A stretch of DNA of 64,000 bases from Streptococcus suis (GCF_016743335.1 NZ_WCJE01000005.1:22186-86185); one strand, 5' to 3'; positions 26,392-37,049 are shown, counted from the first letter of the stretch. Notes: a model not told the origin generated them from the letters alone. Program-made: numbers and translations.

Positions 26392-27024
26392 CTAGTCTTC
26401 CTGCCAAGTTTCTTGATTTTGACGGAACTTTTTAAGCAGATTCAAACCATCTGCATTGATATATCCCTGTACTTTTGCGACTTTGATTAACTCTGAATAA
26501 TTGCTGAGCGTCACCAATTTCACGCCAGCATTGTCAAAATTACGATCTGCCTTTGGCAATTCATAAGTAAAGATTGCCACAACACCAATAACGTCAGCGC
26601 CTTCACGCTCAGCTGCTGCTACGGCATCTAGAACAGACCCTCCAGTAGAAATCAGATCTTCAACGACAACCATTTTTTGTCCCTTGACGATGCGCCCCTC
26701 TAATTGATTCCCTGCACCATGGTCTTTTGGCTTGCTACGGATGTAAGCAAATGGCAAATTCATCCGATCTGCAATGATAGCACCATGGGGAATACCTGCT
26801 GTGGCCGTTCCGGCAATCACCTCAACCTCAGGAAATTCTTCTTCAATGCGTTGGACAAAGCCATCTTCAATCAGATTTCGAGTTTCAGGATAAGATAGTG
26901 TAATACGATTATCTGTATAGATAGGGGATTTGATACCTGATGCCCATGTAAACGGCTTTTCAGGGCGCAGATGAACTGCCTTAATATCCAATAAGTGTGA
27001 TGCGATTTCTGTTGCTAGTGTCAT
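26392..27024 (-). CDS. pyrE: Orotate phosphoribosyltransferase
   Basis: A 210-residue enzyme that joins orotate and phosphoribosyl pyrophosphate to orotidine monophosphate. The PRPP-binding motif is [16 protein letters not shown] near residue 120, with [17 protein letters not shown] just before it. AGGAGG places the start at 27024 ([12 protein letters not shown]); the 27 extra codons of the open frame upstream lie in leader sequence. It lies downstream of pyrF and the small pyrophosphatase-like gene on the same strand, with a 137-nt gap in which I see no attenuator. Confidence 0.95.
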   Translation of the reverse strand: MTLATEIASHLLDIKAVHLRPEKPFTWASGIKSPIYTDNRITLSYPETRNLIEDGFVQRIEEEFPEVEVIAGTATAGIPHGAIIADRMNLPFAYIRSKPKDHGAGNQLEGRIVKGQKMVVVEDLISTGGSVLDAVAAAEREGADVIGVVAIFTYELPKADRNFDNAGVKLVTLSNYSELIKVAKVQGYINADGLNLLKKFRQNQETWQED

Positions 27025-27161
27025 AATAGACCTCCTTCTAAATGCGTACCATTCCAACATGACCATCCCGCCGAATAGTCTGTCACTCCTAAAGTACTGG
27101 TTCAATCTATGAACCCTATAAAAAACTATATTTATCCCTGTTGAATTCTTACAGACTTCTC

Positions 27162-27488
27162 CTAGTCCACCATTTCAATCCATGAATTAAAATACTGTTC
27201 AATGAAATCGGTTTTCTCTTTTATTTCTGTCACGGTAAGTTTTTCATCAAGACCTGTCAGAACCCATTTATCCTCAACATCATCTCTGCGATGGATAATA
27301 GCGACCAATTTCCCCTCGAAAGCTGTCAAAGACTGCCGAACATCTTTGGAAATGATGTAAACATCTTGCTCTTCACCATCTCCAGCCAATAGATTTGGAA
27401 TGTAGCCGTAATTGATGGGGTACTGGTTGCCAAATTTATCAATATACCCGATAGGTCTATCGATGATAACCTGATAAACCTTATCCAC
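27162..27488 (-). CDS. Small class I inorganic pyrophosphatase-like protein
   Basis: A 108-residue protein that resembles the core of class I inorganic pyrophosphatases: [23 protein letters not shown] followed by [12 protein letters not shown] matches their substrate-binding and metal-binding strands (key Tyr and Asp residues). It is much shorter than the normal 170 or more residues. It overlaps the 3' end of pyrF by 8 nt, so translation is coupled. Pulling pyrophosphate from the PyrE reaction would make sense next to pyrE and pyrF, but activity in so short a protein is unproven. Streptococci have a separate family II pyrophosphatase. Confidence 0.65.
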   Translation of the reverse strand: MDKVYQVIIDRPIGYIDKFGNQYPINYGYIPNLLAGDGEEQDVYIISKDVRQSLTAFEGKLVAIIHRRDDVEDKWVLTGLDEKLTVTEIKEKTDFIEQYFNSWIEMVD

Positions 27489-28176
27489 GATTCCATTCCT
27501 CTTTAATAGACAAATAGGTCTGGTAAGGATGTTCTGATTTTGTAATCGGGCGACCTACCACAATGTAATCACTACCGATTCGAGCAGCATCTGCGGGTGT
27601 CATAACTCGTTTCTGATCGCCTACTTCACCGCCAGTCGGACGAATCCCTGGCGTCAGGCACACAAAATCAGAACTCGTAGCACCTTTAATCAAAGCCACC
27701 TCATGCGCTGAACAAACCACCCCGTCAAGACCAGCTTCTTGTGCTCTTTGAGCATAATGAACAACCGCTTCCTGCAAACTAGTCTGTATATTCTGGTCTG
27801 TTCTCATCTGCTCCTCTGAGGTAGAGGTCAACTGAGTGACCGCTATTAAAACAGCATCCTTACCCAATCCCCTTCGTGCTGCCCGCATCATCTCAACACC
27901 ACCAGCAGCGTGAACGTTGGTCATATCCACACCGAGTTTTGCCAAGACTTTCATAGTAAACTCGACGGTATTAGGAATATCATGCAGTTTCAAATCTAGA
28001 AAAATACTATGACCGCAGCCTTTCAAATAATTGATAATACCTGGTCCCTCCGCATAATACAACTCCATTCCAACCTTTACATAGAGTTTCTCATCTGGTG
28101 GGAACTGTTCCAGAAAAGACTGAACTTCTTCTTTACCTGCAAAGTCAAGGGCAATAATTGGTCTTGTTTCTTTCAT
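27481..28176 (-). CDS. pyrF: Orotidine 5'-phosphate decarboxylase
   Basis: A 231-residue enzyme making UMP from OMP. The catalytic array is visible in [13 protein letters not shown] (Asp-x-Lys-x-x-Asp), the phosphate-binding part in [16 protein letters not shown] and the C-terminal [17 protein letters not shown] precedes the ATG. Upstream lies a PyrR-type attenuator and a consensus promoter whose -35 overlaps the stop codon of pyrD. The gene is therefore the head of a pyrF, pyrophosphatase-like, pyrE transcript regulated separately from pyrKD. Confidence 0.96.
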   Translation of the reverse strand: MKETRPIIALDFAGKEEVQSFLEQFPPDEKLYVKVGMELYYAEGPGIINYLKGCGHSIFLDLKLHDIPNTVEFTMKVLAKLGVDMTNVHAAGGVEMMRAARRGLGKDAVLIAVTQLTSTSEEQMRTDQNIQTSLQEAVVHYAQRAQEAGLDGVVCSAHEVALIKGATSSDFVCLTPGIRPTGGEVGDQKRVMTPADAARIGSDYIVVGRPITKSEHPYQTYLSIKEEWNRG

Positions 28177-28196
28177 AAAATCCTTTCATTATACAC

Positions 28197-29292
<1,096 letters not shown>

Positions 29293-30066
29293 CTATAATA
29301 TCAGACTGCCAGTAGCGAAAACAGGACCTTCTTTACAAACACGCTTGTTTTCATGCTCCTGGCCCTCTATAGGTTTGACCACACAGGCGTAGCATGCTCC
29401 CATGCCACAGGCCATGCGGGCTTCCAGGGAGATGTGGGCATGAGGATGGTCCTGAAAGCGTTGGTCAACATAGTTCATCATAGCTGGAGCCCCACATGAA
29501 TAGATGGCAGCAAACTCGTCTGTTAGCTCTTCCACCACACGTGCAACCGTGCCTTTCTGCCCATAGGAGCCATCATCCGTTGTGACATGGACTTGGCCAT
29601 AATTTGCCAATTCTTCTTCCAAAATGACAGCCTCTTTGGTGGCAAAGCCAATGACTGACGTGACATTGACACCACGGTTCGCCGCCTGTTTCGCCACTTC
29701 CACCAAGGGAGGAACTCCGATACCTCCACCAATGATGAGAATGTGGTCTCCTTCCTTGAGAAAGTCTATTTCAAACCCTTTCCCAAGCGGTCCCATGACA
29801 TCCAAAAAGTGACCATTTGGCATTTTTGAAAAGACTTCCGTCCCCTGACCTTCCACTCGGTAAATAATCCGACAGTGCGATTTGATTTTATCAATCTCTG
29901 AAATAGAAATCGGTCTTCGCAGGAGCATGGAATCATCAGGAACACGAATATGGATAAACTGACCCATTTTCATATCCTGAACCATCTCACCTTGCAAGGT
30001 CATGGCAAAAATACGTGGAGCAAGCTGGACTTGATCAACTAGCAACATCTGTTCTTTTAAAATCAT
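29293..30066 (-). CDS. pyrK: Dihydroorotate dehydrogenase B, electron transfer subunit
   Basis: A 257-residue flavoprotein that passes electrons from PyrD to NAD. It has an FAD-binding LRRPISISEID segment, a nucleotide-binding HILIIGGGIGVPPLVEVA segment, and the [2Fe-2S] cysteines in ACGMGACYACVV with a later NKRVCKEGPVF. GGAGAGAAG places the start at 30066. The 32 additional upstream codons of the frame run through a terminator hairpin and are leader, not protein. It is first in the pyrKD operon. Confidence 0.95.
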   Translation of the reverse strand: MILKEQMLLVDQVQLAPRIFAMTLQGEMVQDMKMGQFIHIRVPDDSMLLRRPISISEIDKIKSHCRIIYRVEGQGTEVFSKMPNGHFLDVMGPLGKGFEIDFLKEGDHILIIGGGIGVPPLVEVAKQAANRGVNVTSVIGFATKEAVILEEELANYGQVHVTTDDGSYGQKGTVARVVEELTDEFAAIYSCGAPAMMNYVDQRFQDHPHAHISLEARMACGMGACYACVVKPIEGQEHENKRVCKEGPVFATGSLIL

Positions 30067-30116
30067 CTTCTCTCCTATTCTATGAAACACAGAAAGCAAG
30101 AAAGTCGATATAAGAG

Positions 30117-30255
30117 AAAAAACCTTGCTGGCTAGCAAGGTTACACGAAAAGAAGGCAACATTTGCCCTATTTATCACGTTCCCTTTTTCGCCTCTCTGG
30201 ACTCAATTAAAGGATAAATTGTTAGAATTATACATTTTTTAAAATAATTTGTCAA
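30117..30255 (-). promoter_or_regulatory. Consensus promoter and PyrR-type attenuator of pyrKD
   Basis: Minus strand: TTGACA (30255-30250), exactly 17 nt, TATAAT (30232-30227), a perfect consensus. Next comes the PyrR loop GAGTCCAGAGAGGCG (around 30203-30189), then a terminator whose stem AACCTTGCTAGCCAGCAAGGTT spans 30142-30121 and ends in a run of T. The promoter overlaps that of the divergent LysR gene. Confidence 0.92.
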
Positions 30256-30259
30256 ATCA

Positions 30260-30274
30260 TGTTACAATAGAAGT
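30260..30274 (+). promoter_or_regulatory. Extended -10 six bases before the LysR start codon
   Basis: TGTTACAAT (30260-30268) is followed by AGAAGT and the ATG at 30275. With a normal -10 to start-point distance, transcription would begin at the A of the ATG, giving a leaderless mRNA. No Shine-Dalgarno is present. Confidence 0.55.
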
Positions 30275-31186
30275 ATGAGAATTCAACAATTGTACTATAT
30301 TATCAAAATCGCAGAAACTGGCAGTATGAATGAGGCTGCCAAGCAACTCTTCATTACCCAACCCAGCCTTTCCAACGCCGTTCGAGACTTGGAAAAAGAG
30401 ATGAATATCAAAATTTTTCTACGCAATTCAAAAGGGATTACATTGACAAAAGATGGTATGGAATTTCTTTCATATGCCCGTCAAATCGTAGAACAGACTG
30501 AACTGTTGGAAGACCGCTATAAAAACCCAAATGCCAAGCGACAACTGTTTAGTGTATCTTCCCAGCACTATGCCTTTGTGGTCAACGCATTCGTTTCTCT
30601 ATTGAAAGAGACGGACTTGGAAGATTACGAACTATTTCTACGAGAAACGCGGACATGGGAAATCATTGATGACGTTAAGAACTTCCGTTCAGAAATCGGT
30701 GTCCTCTTCCTCAACCATTTCAACCGAGATGTTTTGTTAAAACTCTTGGACGATAACCGCCTATCTTATACACATCTATTTACTGCGAAACCACACGTAT
30801 TTGTCAGCAAGACCAATCCACTAGCAAGTAAGAAATCCATTAGCCTTGAAGAACTAGCCGATTTCCCCTATCTCAGCTATGAGCAAGGTATCCACAACTC
30901 CTTCTACTTTGCCGAAGAGATTTTGGCTCAGGAACACCATAAAAAATCGATCGTTGTTTCTGACCGAGCCACCCTTTTTAATCTCTTAATTGGTCTAGAT
31001 GGCTATACAATTGCGACTGGTATCTTAAATTCAAATCTCAATGGGGATAACATCGTATCTATTCCACTTGAATTTGATGATGAGATTGAATTGGTTTATA
31101 TCCAACATGAAAAATCCATGTTATCGGACATGGGTGAAAAATTTATCAATTACTTGCTAGAAGAAGTAAAATTTGGTAAAAAATAA
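30275..31186 (+). CDS. cpsY: LysR-family regulator, CpsY/MtaR type
   Basis: A 303-residue LysR regulator. Residues 1-60 form the winged helix-turn-helix (MRIQQLYYIIKIAETGSMNE and ITQPSLSNAVRDLEKEM); the rest is the LysR effector-binding domain. Sequence and length fit the streptococcal CpsY/MtaR group, which controls methionine uptake and wall or capsule metabolism. It is divergent from pyrKD but unlikely to be its regulator, since that operon has PyrR attenuation. Its promoter ends six bases before the ATG and no ribosome site is seen, so the mRNA may be leaderless. Confidence 0.88.
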   Translation: MRIQQLYYIIKIAETGSMNEAAKQLFITQPSLSNAVRDLEKEMNIKIFLRNSKGITLTKDGMEFLSYARQIVEQTELLEDRYKNPNAKRQLFSVSSQHYAFVVNAFVSLLKETDLEDYELFLRETRTWEIIDDVKNFRSEIGVLFLNHFNRDVLLKLLDDNRLSYTHLFTAKPHVFVSKTNPLASKKSISLEELADFPYLSYEQGIHNSFYFAEEILAQEHHKKSIVVSDRATLFNLLIGLDGYTIATGILNSNLNGDNIVSIPLEFDDEIELVYIQHEKSMLSDMGEKFINYLLEEVKFGKK

Positions 31187-31222
31187 ATCTATTCTTATAT
31201 AGACATACACAAAACAATATGT

Positions 31223-31317
31223 TATAATATATTTATGAAAGCTTTTGAAAAGAAATTTGGAATATTTCACTTTTCTTCTAGGAAACGCTTTCATTTTTTT
31301 ATAGTTTATGCTATAAT
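31223..31317 (+). promoter_or_regulatory. Promoter(s) and cre site of the glg operon
   Basis: An extended -10, TGCTATAAT, lies at 31309-31317, 31 nt before glgC. Just upstream GGAAACGCTTTCAT (31281-31294) is a strong cre on the minus strand (TGAAAGCGTTTCC), so CcpA probably represses glycogen synthesis genes or modulates them by carbon supply. A second TATAAT lies at 31223-31228. Confidence 0.75.
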
Positions 31318-31348
31318 ACACATATCATATATATTAAGGAGTGGTTAG

Positions 31349-32476
31349 ATGGCTCAAAATAAAATGTTAGCTATGATTCTTGCTGGTGGACGTGGTACGC
31401 GTTTAGAAGGGTTGACAAAAAAAGTCGCCAAACCAGCAGTCGCATTTGGCGGAAAGTACCGCATTATTGACTTTCCTCTCAGTAACTGTGCCAACTCTGG
31501 TATCGATATTGTCGGTGTATTGACCCAGTATGAACCTGTATTATTAAACTCTTATGTTGCACAATCCCAACGTTGGGGATTGGACGTACAAGGTTCTGGT
31601 ATCTTTGTCCTGCCACCAAGTGAGAAGATTGAAGGTTTTGGTCTTTACAAAGGCACCGCTGATGCAATCACTCAAAATATTGACTTCATCGATCTTCATG
31701 ATCCAGAATACGTCCTCATTCTTTCAGGTGACCACATCTACAAGATGAATTACGACAAACTCCTTGATACTCATATTCAGAAAAAAGCCGACGCTACAAT
31801 TGCGGTTATTGAAGTGCCAATCAAAGAGGCTTCTCGCTTTGGTATCATGAATACGGATGAAGATTATCGCATTGAAGAATTCGAAGAAAAACCAGAAAAT
31901 CCTAAGAGCAATTTGGCATCAATGGGTATCTATATCTTCACTTGGAAGACCTTGAAAAAGTACCTTCAAGAAGATGACAAATTGGACACTTCATCTCACG
32001 ATTTTGGGCATGACATCATTCCGAAATACTTAGAAGATGGCCGCACTCTCATTGCCCATCCATTCCGTGGTTATTGGAAAGACGTAGGAACCGTTAACAG
32101 CCTCTGGGAATCCAATATGGACTTGATTGATCACGCTGGAGATTTGGACCTTTCTGATCGCTCATGGAGAATCTATTCAGAGGACAAGGGTTCTCCTGCC
32201 CAAGTCATTGGTGCGACTGCAACTGTTAAATCTGCCTATATTGATAAAGGAGCAGTTATTGATGGTACAGTAGAACATTCTGTTATTTCAACAGATGTAC
32301 AGGTCAACCAAGATGCCGTAGTAAAAAATTCTGTCGTCCTGCCTGGTGCTATTATCGGCGAAGGTGTTGAGCTTGACTACGTCATCGTCGCTGAAAATAT
32401 TAAAATTGCCGACGGAGTTAAACTCACAGGAGACATCGACCATATCCTCTTGATCGACAAGAATGTAACCAAGTAA
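31349..32476 (+). CDS. glgC: Glucose-1-phosphate adenylyltransferase, catalytic subunit
   Basis: A 375-residue ADP-glucose pyrophosphorylase that makes ADP-glucose for glycogen. The N-terminal nucleotide-binding motif is [20 protein letters not shown], followed by [26 protein letters not shown] and [10 protein letters not shown]; the C-terminus is a left-handed beta helix (repeats such as [20 protein letters not shown]). AAGGAG precedes the ATG. It is the first gene of glgCDAB, 12 nt before glgD; in gram-positives GlgC and GlgD form a mixed tetramer. Confidence 0.96.
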   Translation: MAQNKMLAMILAGGRGTRLEGLTKKVAKPAVAFGGKYRIIDFPLSNCANSGIDIVGVLTQYEPVLLNSYVAQSQRWGLDVQGSGIFVLPPSEKIEGFGLYKGTADAITQNIDFIDLHDPEYVLILSGDHIYKMNYDKLLDTHIQKKADATIAVIEVPIKEASRFGIMNTDEDYRIEEFEEKPENPKSNLASMGIYIFTWKTLKKYLQEDDKLDTSSHDFGHDIIPKYLEDGRTLIAHPFRGYWKDVGTVNSLWESNMDLIDHAGDLDLSDRSWRIYSEDKGSPAQVIGATATVKSAYIDKGAVIDGTVEHSVISTDVQVNQDAVVKNSVVLPGAIIGEGVELDYVIVAENIKIADGVKLTGDIDHILLIDKNVTK

Positions 32477-32488
32477 GAAAGGACTGCT

Positions 32489-33604
32489 ATGCTAAGAAAT
32501 ACTCTCGGAATTGTAAATATTGAAGGAAACAACGTACATTTTGGTGACGTGATGAAGCACCGTGGCGTACAAGCTTTCGGTTTCTTAGGTCGTTATCGCC
32601 TAATTGACTTTGCTCTATCCAATATGTCAAACTCTGGAATTACAGAATTCCAAGTATACATGCCTGCCGAAATGCGTTCAACAATTCAGCACGTTGGTAC
32701 AGGAAAACACTATAATATCAACAGCAAACGCGGTACCCTTCGCTTGCTCAATAGCGCAACAGACCCAAATAGTGTCTATCGTCACGATATTAATGCCTTC
32801 ACAGAAAACATCCACTACATCGAAAAGTCTACAAAAGATTATGTGCTAGTTGCTCCATCTTACTTCATCTATAGCCAGGATTTTTCAAAAGTCATGGATG
32901 ACCATATTGCAACGGATGCTGATATTACCGTTCTTTATAAAAACGTTTCAGATGCTAAAGAAAATTTCATCGGCTGCCAAACTCTCAAATTTGGTGAAGA
33001 TCGTCGTGTCGTAGCTTTTGAGGAAAACCACGGTAAATATAAAAACCGTCCCGTTTCCCTTGAAGCCTACATTATGAAACGGACTACATTTATCGACTTG
33101 ATTAAACGTGCTAACAAAGTGTCGTCTCTCTACTGGTTAAAAGATATTTTACGTGATACAGTTGACCAGTACAAGATTATGGGCTATGCACATCGTGATT
33201 ATGTCGCATGTATCAATACGACAGCTTCCTACTTCAATACTCAAATTGAATTGATTGACCAAGATACCCGCAAACTCCTCTTCAAACATGATTGGCCAAT
33301 CCATACCCAAACAAGTGATAGCTCACCATGTTTGTATGGTCCATTGGCAGAGGTCAAACGTAGCCTAATTTCAAATGGAGCGAATATCAATGGTCAAGTC
33401 GAAAATTCAGTCATTGACCGCGATGTTATCATTGAAGAAGGTGTTGTTATCAAAAACTCAATCATTCTCAATGGCGTGACAATCAAGAGTGGGGCGAATA
33501 TTGAAAATGCAATTATCGATAAAGCAACTAAAATTATTCACCCAATTGACATCAAGGGAAGCGAAACTTCGCCTTCATACTTGAAACCACACCAAATCAT
33601 TTAG
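32489..33604 (+). CDS. glgD: Glucose-1-phosphate adenylyltransferase, GlgD subunit
   Basis: A 371-residue GlgC paralogue. It keeps FLGRYRLIDFALSNMSNSGI and the C-terminal beta-helix repeats (ENSVIDRDVIIEEGVVIKNSI) but lacks the GGRGTRL nucleotide-binding loop at the N-terminus and the catalytic region of GlgC. It is therefore the regulatory or structural partner that raises GlgC activity. AAAGGA precedes the ATG; glgA starts 8 nt after its stop. Confidence 0.94.
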   Translation: MLRNTLGIVNIEGNNVHFGDVMKHRGVQAFGFLGRYRLIDFALSNMSNSGITEFQVYMPAEMRSTIQHVGTGKHYNINSKRGTLRLLNSATDPNSVYRHDINAFTENIHYIEKSTKDYVLVAPSYFIYSQDFSKVMDDHIATDADITVLYKNVSDAKENFIGCQTLKFGEDRRVVAFEENHGKYKNRPVSLEAYIMKRTTFIDLIKRANKVSSLYWLKDILRDTVDQYKIMGYAHRDYVACINTTASYFNTQIELIDQDTRKLLFKHDWPIHTQTSDSSPCLYGPLAEVKRSLISNGANINGQVENSVIDRDVIIEEGVVIKNSIILNGVTIKSGANIENAIIDKATKIIHPIDIKGSETSPSYLKPHQII

Positions 33605-33612
33605 GAGCTAAC

Positions 33613-35058
33613 ATGACAAAAAAATCTGTTCTCTTTGTAGCATCCGAGGGACTTCCGTTCATCAAGACTGGCGGATTGGCTGATGTTATTGGCTCTTTGC
33701 CAAAAGAATTGGTAAAACAGGGTTTAGATGTCCGAGTCGTTCTACCACTCTACAAAAAAATTGCAGTAAATAATCACTCTGATTTCGATTACGTATCAAG
33801 TTTTGATGTGCGGGCTGGCGACATCCAATCTATGGCAAATGTTTACAGTCAGGTTGTTGATGGAGTAACATTCTATTTTATTGAGCACCGCGATTTCTTT
33901 GAACGTGATGAACTATATGGATATGACGATGATGCCATGCGTTTTGGCTATTTCCAACATGCTACATGTCGTCTGTTGGAAGCACTTCATTTCTTCCCGG
34001 ATGTCATGCACACACATGACTGGCACACTGCTGCCCTTCCATTTCTTTGCCGTACTTTCTATAGCTACCGCGAAGAATTCCGCAATATCAAGCATGTATT
34101 CACTATTCATAACTTGGCTTTTCAGGGAATTTTCCATAAACAAGCGCTTTGGTCAGCCCTTGGCATGGACTATAGCTACTATTTGGATGGTATTGCACGT
34201 TTTCATGATGAATGTATCAGCTTCATGAAGCTTGGTATCCTATACGCTGACAAGGTTACTACAGTTTCTGAAACTTATGCTCGCGAAATCCTAACGGAAG
34301 AATTCGGCGAAAACATGCAACATGTACTAGAGTTGCGCAAATATGACTTGGTTGGCATTGTCAATGGTATCGACTATGATAGTTGGGATAGTCAAACAGA
34401 CCAGTACCTTGTGAGAAATTATAGTCTTGAAACGATTGAAAGTAAAAAGGCTAATAAACTGGCCCTGCAAGCACAATTTGCCCTTCCACAAGATGAGAAT
34501 GTCCTATTGATAGGTATCGTCTCTCGCTTGACATGGCAAAAAGGGTTCTATCTCTTGACCGAGGTACTTGGCCATCTTCTTCAAGCCCATGTCCAATTTG
34601 TTATCTTAGGCAATGGTGAGGAAGACATTGAAAATGCCTTTAATCACTTTAAACACGCCTATCCTGATAAATTTGCATTCTACCGTGGTTACAATGAACC
34701 ACTTGCCCACCAAATTTATGCAGCAAGCGATCTCTTCCTCATGCCTTCTATGTTTGAACCATGCGGCATTAGCCAGTTGATTTCAATGCACTACGGAACA
34801 CTCCCTCTAGTGCGTGAAACAGGTGGCTTGGTTGATACTGTAGCACCATACAATATGTCTACCAAGGAAGGAACTGGTTTTAGCTTTGGAGGGCGTGACG
34901 CTTACAATATGCGACAAGTCTATGATTTAGCCCTTCAAACCTACTATGACCGTCCCGATGACTGGTATGCCATGGTTGAACAAGCTATGACGCGTGATTT
35001 TAGTTGGACAGCTTCGGCAGAGAAATACATCTGGCTCTACCGTGAAATTAGTGGCTAG
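33613..35058 (+). CDS. glgA: Glycogen synthase
   Basis: A 481-residue GT5 glycogen synthase that adds glucose from ADP-glucose to alpha-1,4 chains. The ADP-glucose loop KTGGLADVIGSLPKEL is at residue 18; THDWHTA, TIHNLAFQG, VNGIDYDSW, RLTWQKG and the C-terminal MPSMFEPCGISQL with catalytic Glu are all present. Length is normal. AGGAGC precedes the ATG. A hairpin in the 68-nt gap before glgB may lower expression of the branching enzyme. Confidence 0.96.
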   Translation: MTKKSVLFVASEGLPFIKTGGLADVIGSLPKELVKQGLDVRVVLPLYKKIAVNNHSDFDYVSSFDVRAGDIQSMANVYSQVVDGVTFYFIEHRDFFERDELYGYDDDAMRFGYFQHATCRLLEALHFFPDVMHTHDWHTAALPFLCRTFYSYREEFRNIKHVFTIHNLAFQGIFHKQALWSALGMDYSYYLDGIARFHDECISFMKLGILYADKVTTVSETYAREILTEEFGENMQHVLELRKYDLVGIVNGIDYDSWDSQTDQYLVRNYSLETIESKKANKLALQAQFALPQDENVLLIGIVSRLTWQKGFYLLTEVLGHLLQAHVQFVILGNGEEDIENAFNHFKHAYPDKFAFYRGYNEPLAHQIYAASDLFLMPSMFEPCGISQLISMHYGTLPLVRETGGLVDTVAPYNMSTKEGTGFSFGGRDAYNMRQVYDLALQTYYDRPDDWYAMVEQAMTRDFSWTASAEKYIWLYREISG

Positions 35059-35078
35059 GTAAGATTTGACAACAAACT

Positions 35079-35111
35079 GAAGGGGAGTGCGACCAAGGTC
35101 CACTCCTTTTC
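35079..35111 (+). terminator. Intercistronic hairpin between glgA and glgB
   Basis: GAAGGGGAGTG (35079-35089) pairs with CACTCCTTTTC (35101-35111) through 11 pairs including two G-U. Only a short T run follows, so partial termination or processing is likely; glgB then has its own AAGGAG site. Confidence 0.5.
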
Positions 35112-35126
35112 AACAAGGAGATTGCT

Positions 35127-36965
35127 ATGACAGAATTTACTGACCTAGATTTATATTATATGAATGCTGGTGAGCATACCACTCTTTACGAAAAAATGGG
35201 TGCTCACATTATAAAAGAACGAAACAAAATTATCGGAACCCAATTTCGTGTCTATGCCCCAAATGCCAGAGAAATATTCTTAGTTGGCAACTTTAACGAG
35301 TGGCAACGCAGTCACTCTATGGAGCGTGAAATTGATGGAGTGTTTCAACTTTATGTAGATGGATTAAAATCCCTTGAAGATTATAAATACCTGATTATCA
35401 CACACGATGGGCGTGAAATATATAAGGCTGACCCTTATGCATTTTTCAGCCAAGTTCGTCCAGACACTGCCTCTACAACCTACAATTCGCGTTATAAATT
35501 CAAAGATGATATCTGGATGTATAATCGTGTTAACTATGATTTTAAAGAACAGCCAGTATCCATCTACGAGGTACACTTAGGTTCGTGGAAGCAAAAATTT
35601 GCTAATAAAAATGAAGGAGGAGCTCCTGTAGAAGCTTTCAATAGTTATAAGGAAATCACTCCACTTCTCATCGAACATATCAGGGAAAATAACTACACAC
35701 ATATTGAATTATTGCCAATTACCGAGCATCCTCTCGATGCGTCTTGGGGCTATCAGGTAACAGGCTACTACAGTCCAACTAGTCGCTATGGCAAGCCAGA
35801 TGAACTTAAGTATTTAGTTGACCAATGTCACCAAGCAGGAATCGGAGTGATTCTTGACTGGGTACCACTTCATTTCTGTAAAGATGCTCATGGGCTCTAC
35901 CAGTTTGATGGTAGTTGGCTATACGAATACTCCTACGAACAAGACCGTGAAAACCACCAGTGGGGGACTGCTAATTTTGACCTTGCAAAAGGACTGACTC
36001 GCTCTTTCCTTCTTTCTAATTTAAAATACTGGTTGGAATATTTCCATTTTGATGGCATCCGTGTTGATGCACTATCTTATCTCCTCTATTGGCGTGGTGA
36101 AACAGATGAAGATAAGATAAATCATGCCGCAATTGACTTTATCAAACGTGTCAATGCCATGGTCCATACCGACTATAAGGGAGTCTTGATGATTGCTGAA
36201 GACTCTTCAAGCTTCCCTAAAGTCACACATTCTCTAGAAGATGGCGGTATTGGATTTGATATGAAATGGGATCTGGGCTGGATGAATGATACACTAAAAT
36301 TTGTGGAACGCCCTGCTATTTATAGAAAATATCACTCAAATGAAATCACTTTTGGTATGTACTATAACCAAAACGAGCAATTCTTACTACCACTTTCGCA
36401 CGACGAAGTTGTTCATGGGAAGCACTCCATTATCGAGAAGATGAATGGCGACTACGAAGATAAGTTCCATCTGGCTCGAGTCTACTACAGCTTTTACTTT
36501 GCCCATCCTGGAAAGAAATTACTCTTCATGGGAAATGAATGGGGTCATATCCGTGAATGGCACGAATATACAGAAATGGACTGGGGACTGCTACAATTTC
36601 CAATCCACCATTCTTTCTATCAAATGATGAAAACATTATCTACTTTCTATAAAGAACATGATGCTTTCTGGAAATATGACTACCAAGCCTATGAAAAAGG
36701 ATTTAATTGGGTAAAAATAGATGAAGAAGCAAGCCTGTATGCTTTTTCTCGCACTAGTGATGTACAAGAAATCTTGACTATTCATAACTTTAATGATCAA
36801 GAACTATTTGATGTACACTTGGATTTGCCAGCTGACAGCGAATATAAACTTGTCTTCTCATCTAATGCTATTCCAATGGACACATTTAGCCTCTATCCCG
36901 ATGAAAATGGAGCCAGAATTACTGTACCACGTTTGACCAGTTTTTATCTAGAGCGTGTGAAATAA
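35127..36965 (+). CDS. glgB: 1,4-alpha-glucan branching enzyme
   Basis: A 612-residue GH13 branching enzyme that makes alpha-1,6 branches in glycogen. An N-terminal CBM48 domain (FRVYAPNAREIFLVGNFNEW) precedes the barrel; catalytic residues lie in FHFDGIRVDALSYLL (nucleophile Asp), MIAEDSSSFPKV (acid Glu) and LSHDEVVHGK (stabilising Asp). In many streptococci glgB comes first in the operon; here it is last, after glgC, glgD and glgA. No glycogen phosphorylase gene follows in this window. AAGGAG precedes the ATG. Confidence 0.96.
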   Translation: MTEFTDLDLYYMNAGEHTTLYEKMGAHIIKERNKIIGTQFRVYAPNAREIFLVGNFNEWQRSHSMEREIDGVFQLYVDGLKSLEDYKYLIITHDGREIYKADPYAFFSQVRPDTASTTYNSRYKFKDDIWMYNRVNYDFKEQPVSIYEVHLGSWKQKFANKNEGGAPVEAFNSYKEITPLLIEHIRENNYTHIELLPITEHPLDASWGYQVTGYYSPTSRYGKPDELKYLVDQCHQAGIGVILDWVPLHFCKDAHGLYQFDGSWLYEYSYEQDRENHQWGTANFDLAKGLTRSFLLSNLKYWLEYFHFDGIRVDALSYLLYWRGETDEDKINHAAIDFIKRVNAMVHTDYKGVLMIAEDSSSFPKVTHSLEDGGIGFDMKWDLGWMNDTLKFVERPAIYRKYHSNEITFGMYYNQNEQFLLPLSHDEVVHGKHSIIEKMNGDYEDKFHLARVYYSFYFAHPGKKLLFMGNEWGHIREWHEYTEMDWGLLQFPIHHSFYQMMKTLSTFYKEHDAFWKYDYQAYEKGFNWVKIDEEASLYAFSRTSDVQEILTIHNFNDQELFDVHLDLPADSEYKLVFSSNAIPMDTFSLYPDENGARITVPRLTSFYLERVK

Positions 36966-36977
36966 TTATCTATAAAA

Positions 36978-37049
36978 AATGGAGTATTGAACCGACCCCA
37001 ATTTTCTGTCTAACTTTTGGGGTGTGGCTCACTTACTCCATTCTTTTTT
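36978..37049 (+). terminator. Terminator after glgB with an inserted palindrome
   Basis: AATGGAGTA (36978-36986) pairs with TACTCCATT (37034-37042), then CTTTTTT. The loop contains a second inverted repeat, ACCCCAA (36995-37001) with TTGGGGT (37017-37023), around TTTCTGTCTAACTT. That inner part resembles the ends of IS3-type insertion sequences. Confidence 0.7.

Noticed and set aside
30067..30162. N-terminal extension of PyrK
   Set aside because: These codons run through the attenuator terminator; the real start has its own ribosome site at 30066.
31223..31260. Second cre or a small gene upstream of glgC
   Set aside because: TGAAAGCTTTTGAAAAG is only half-matching to cre and the frame is too short, with no ribosome site.
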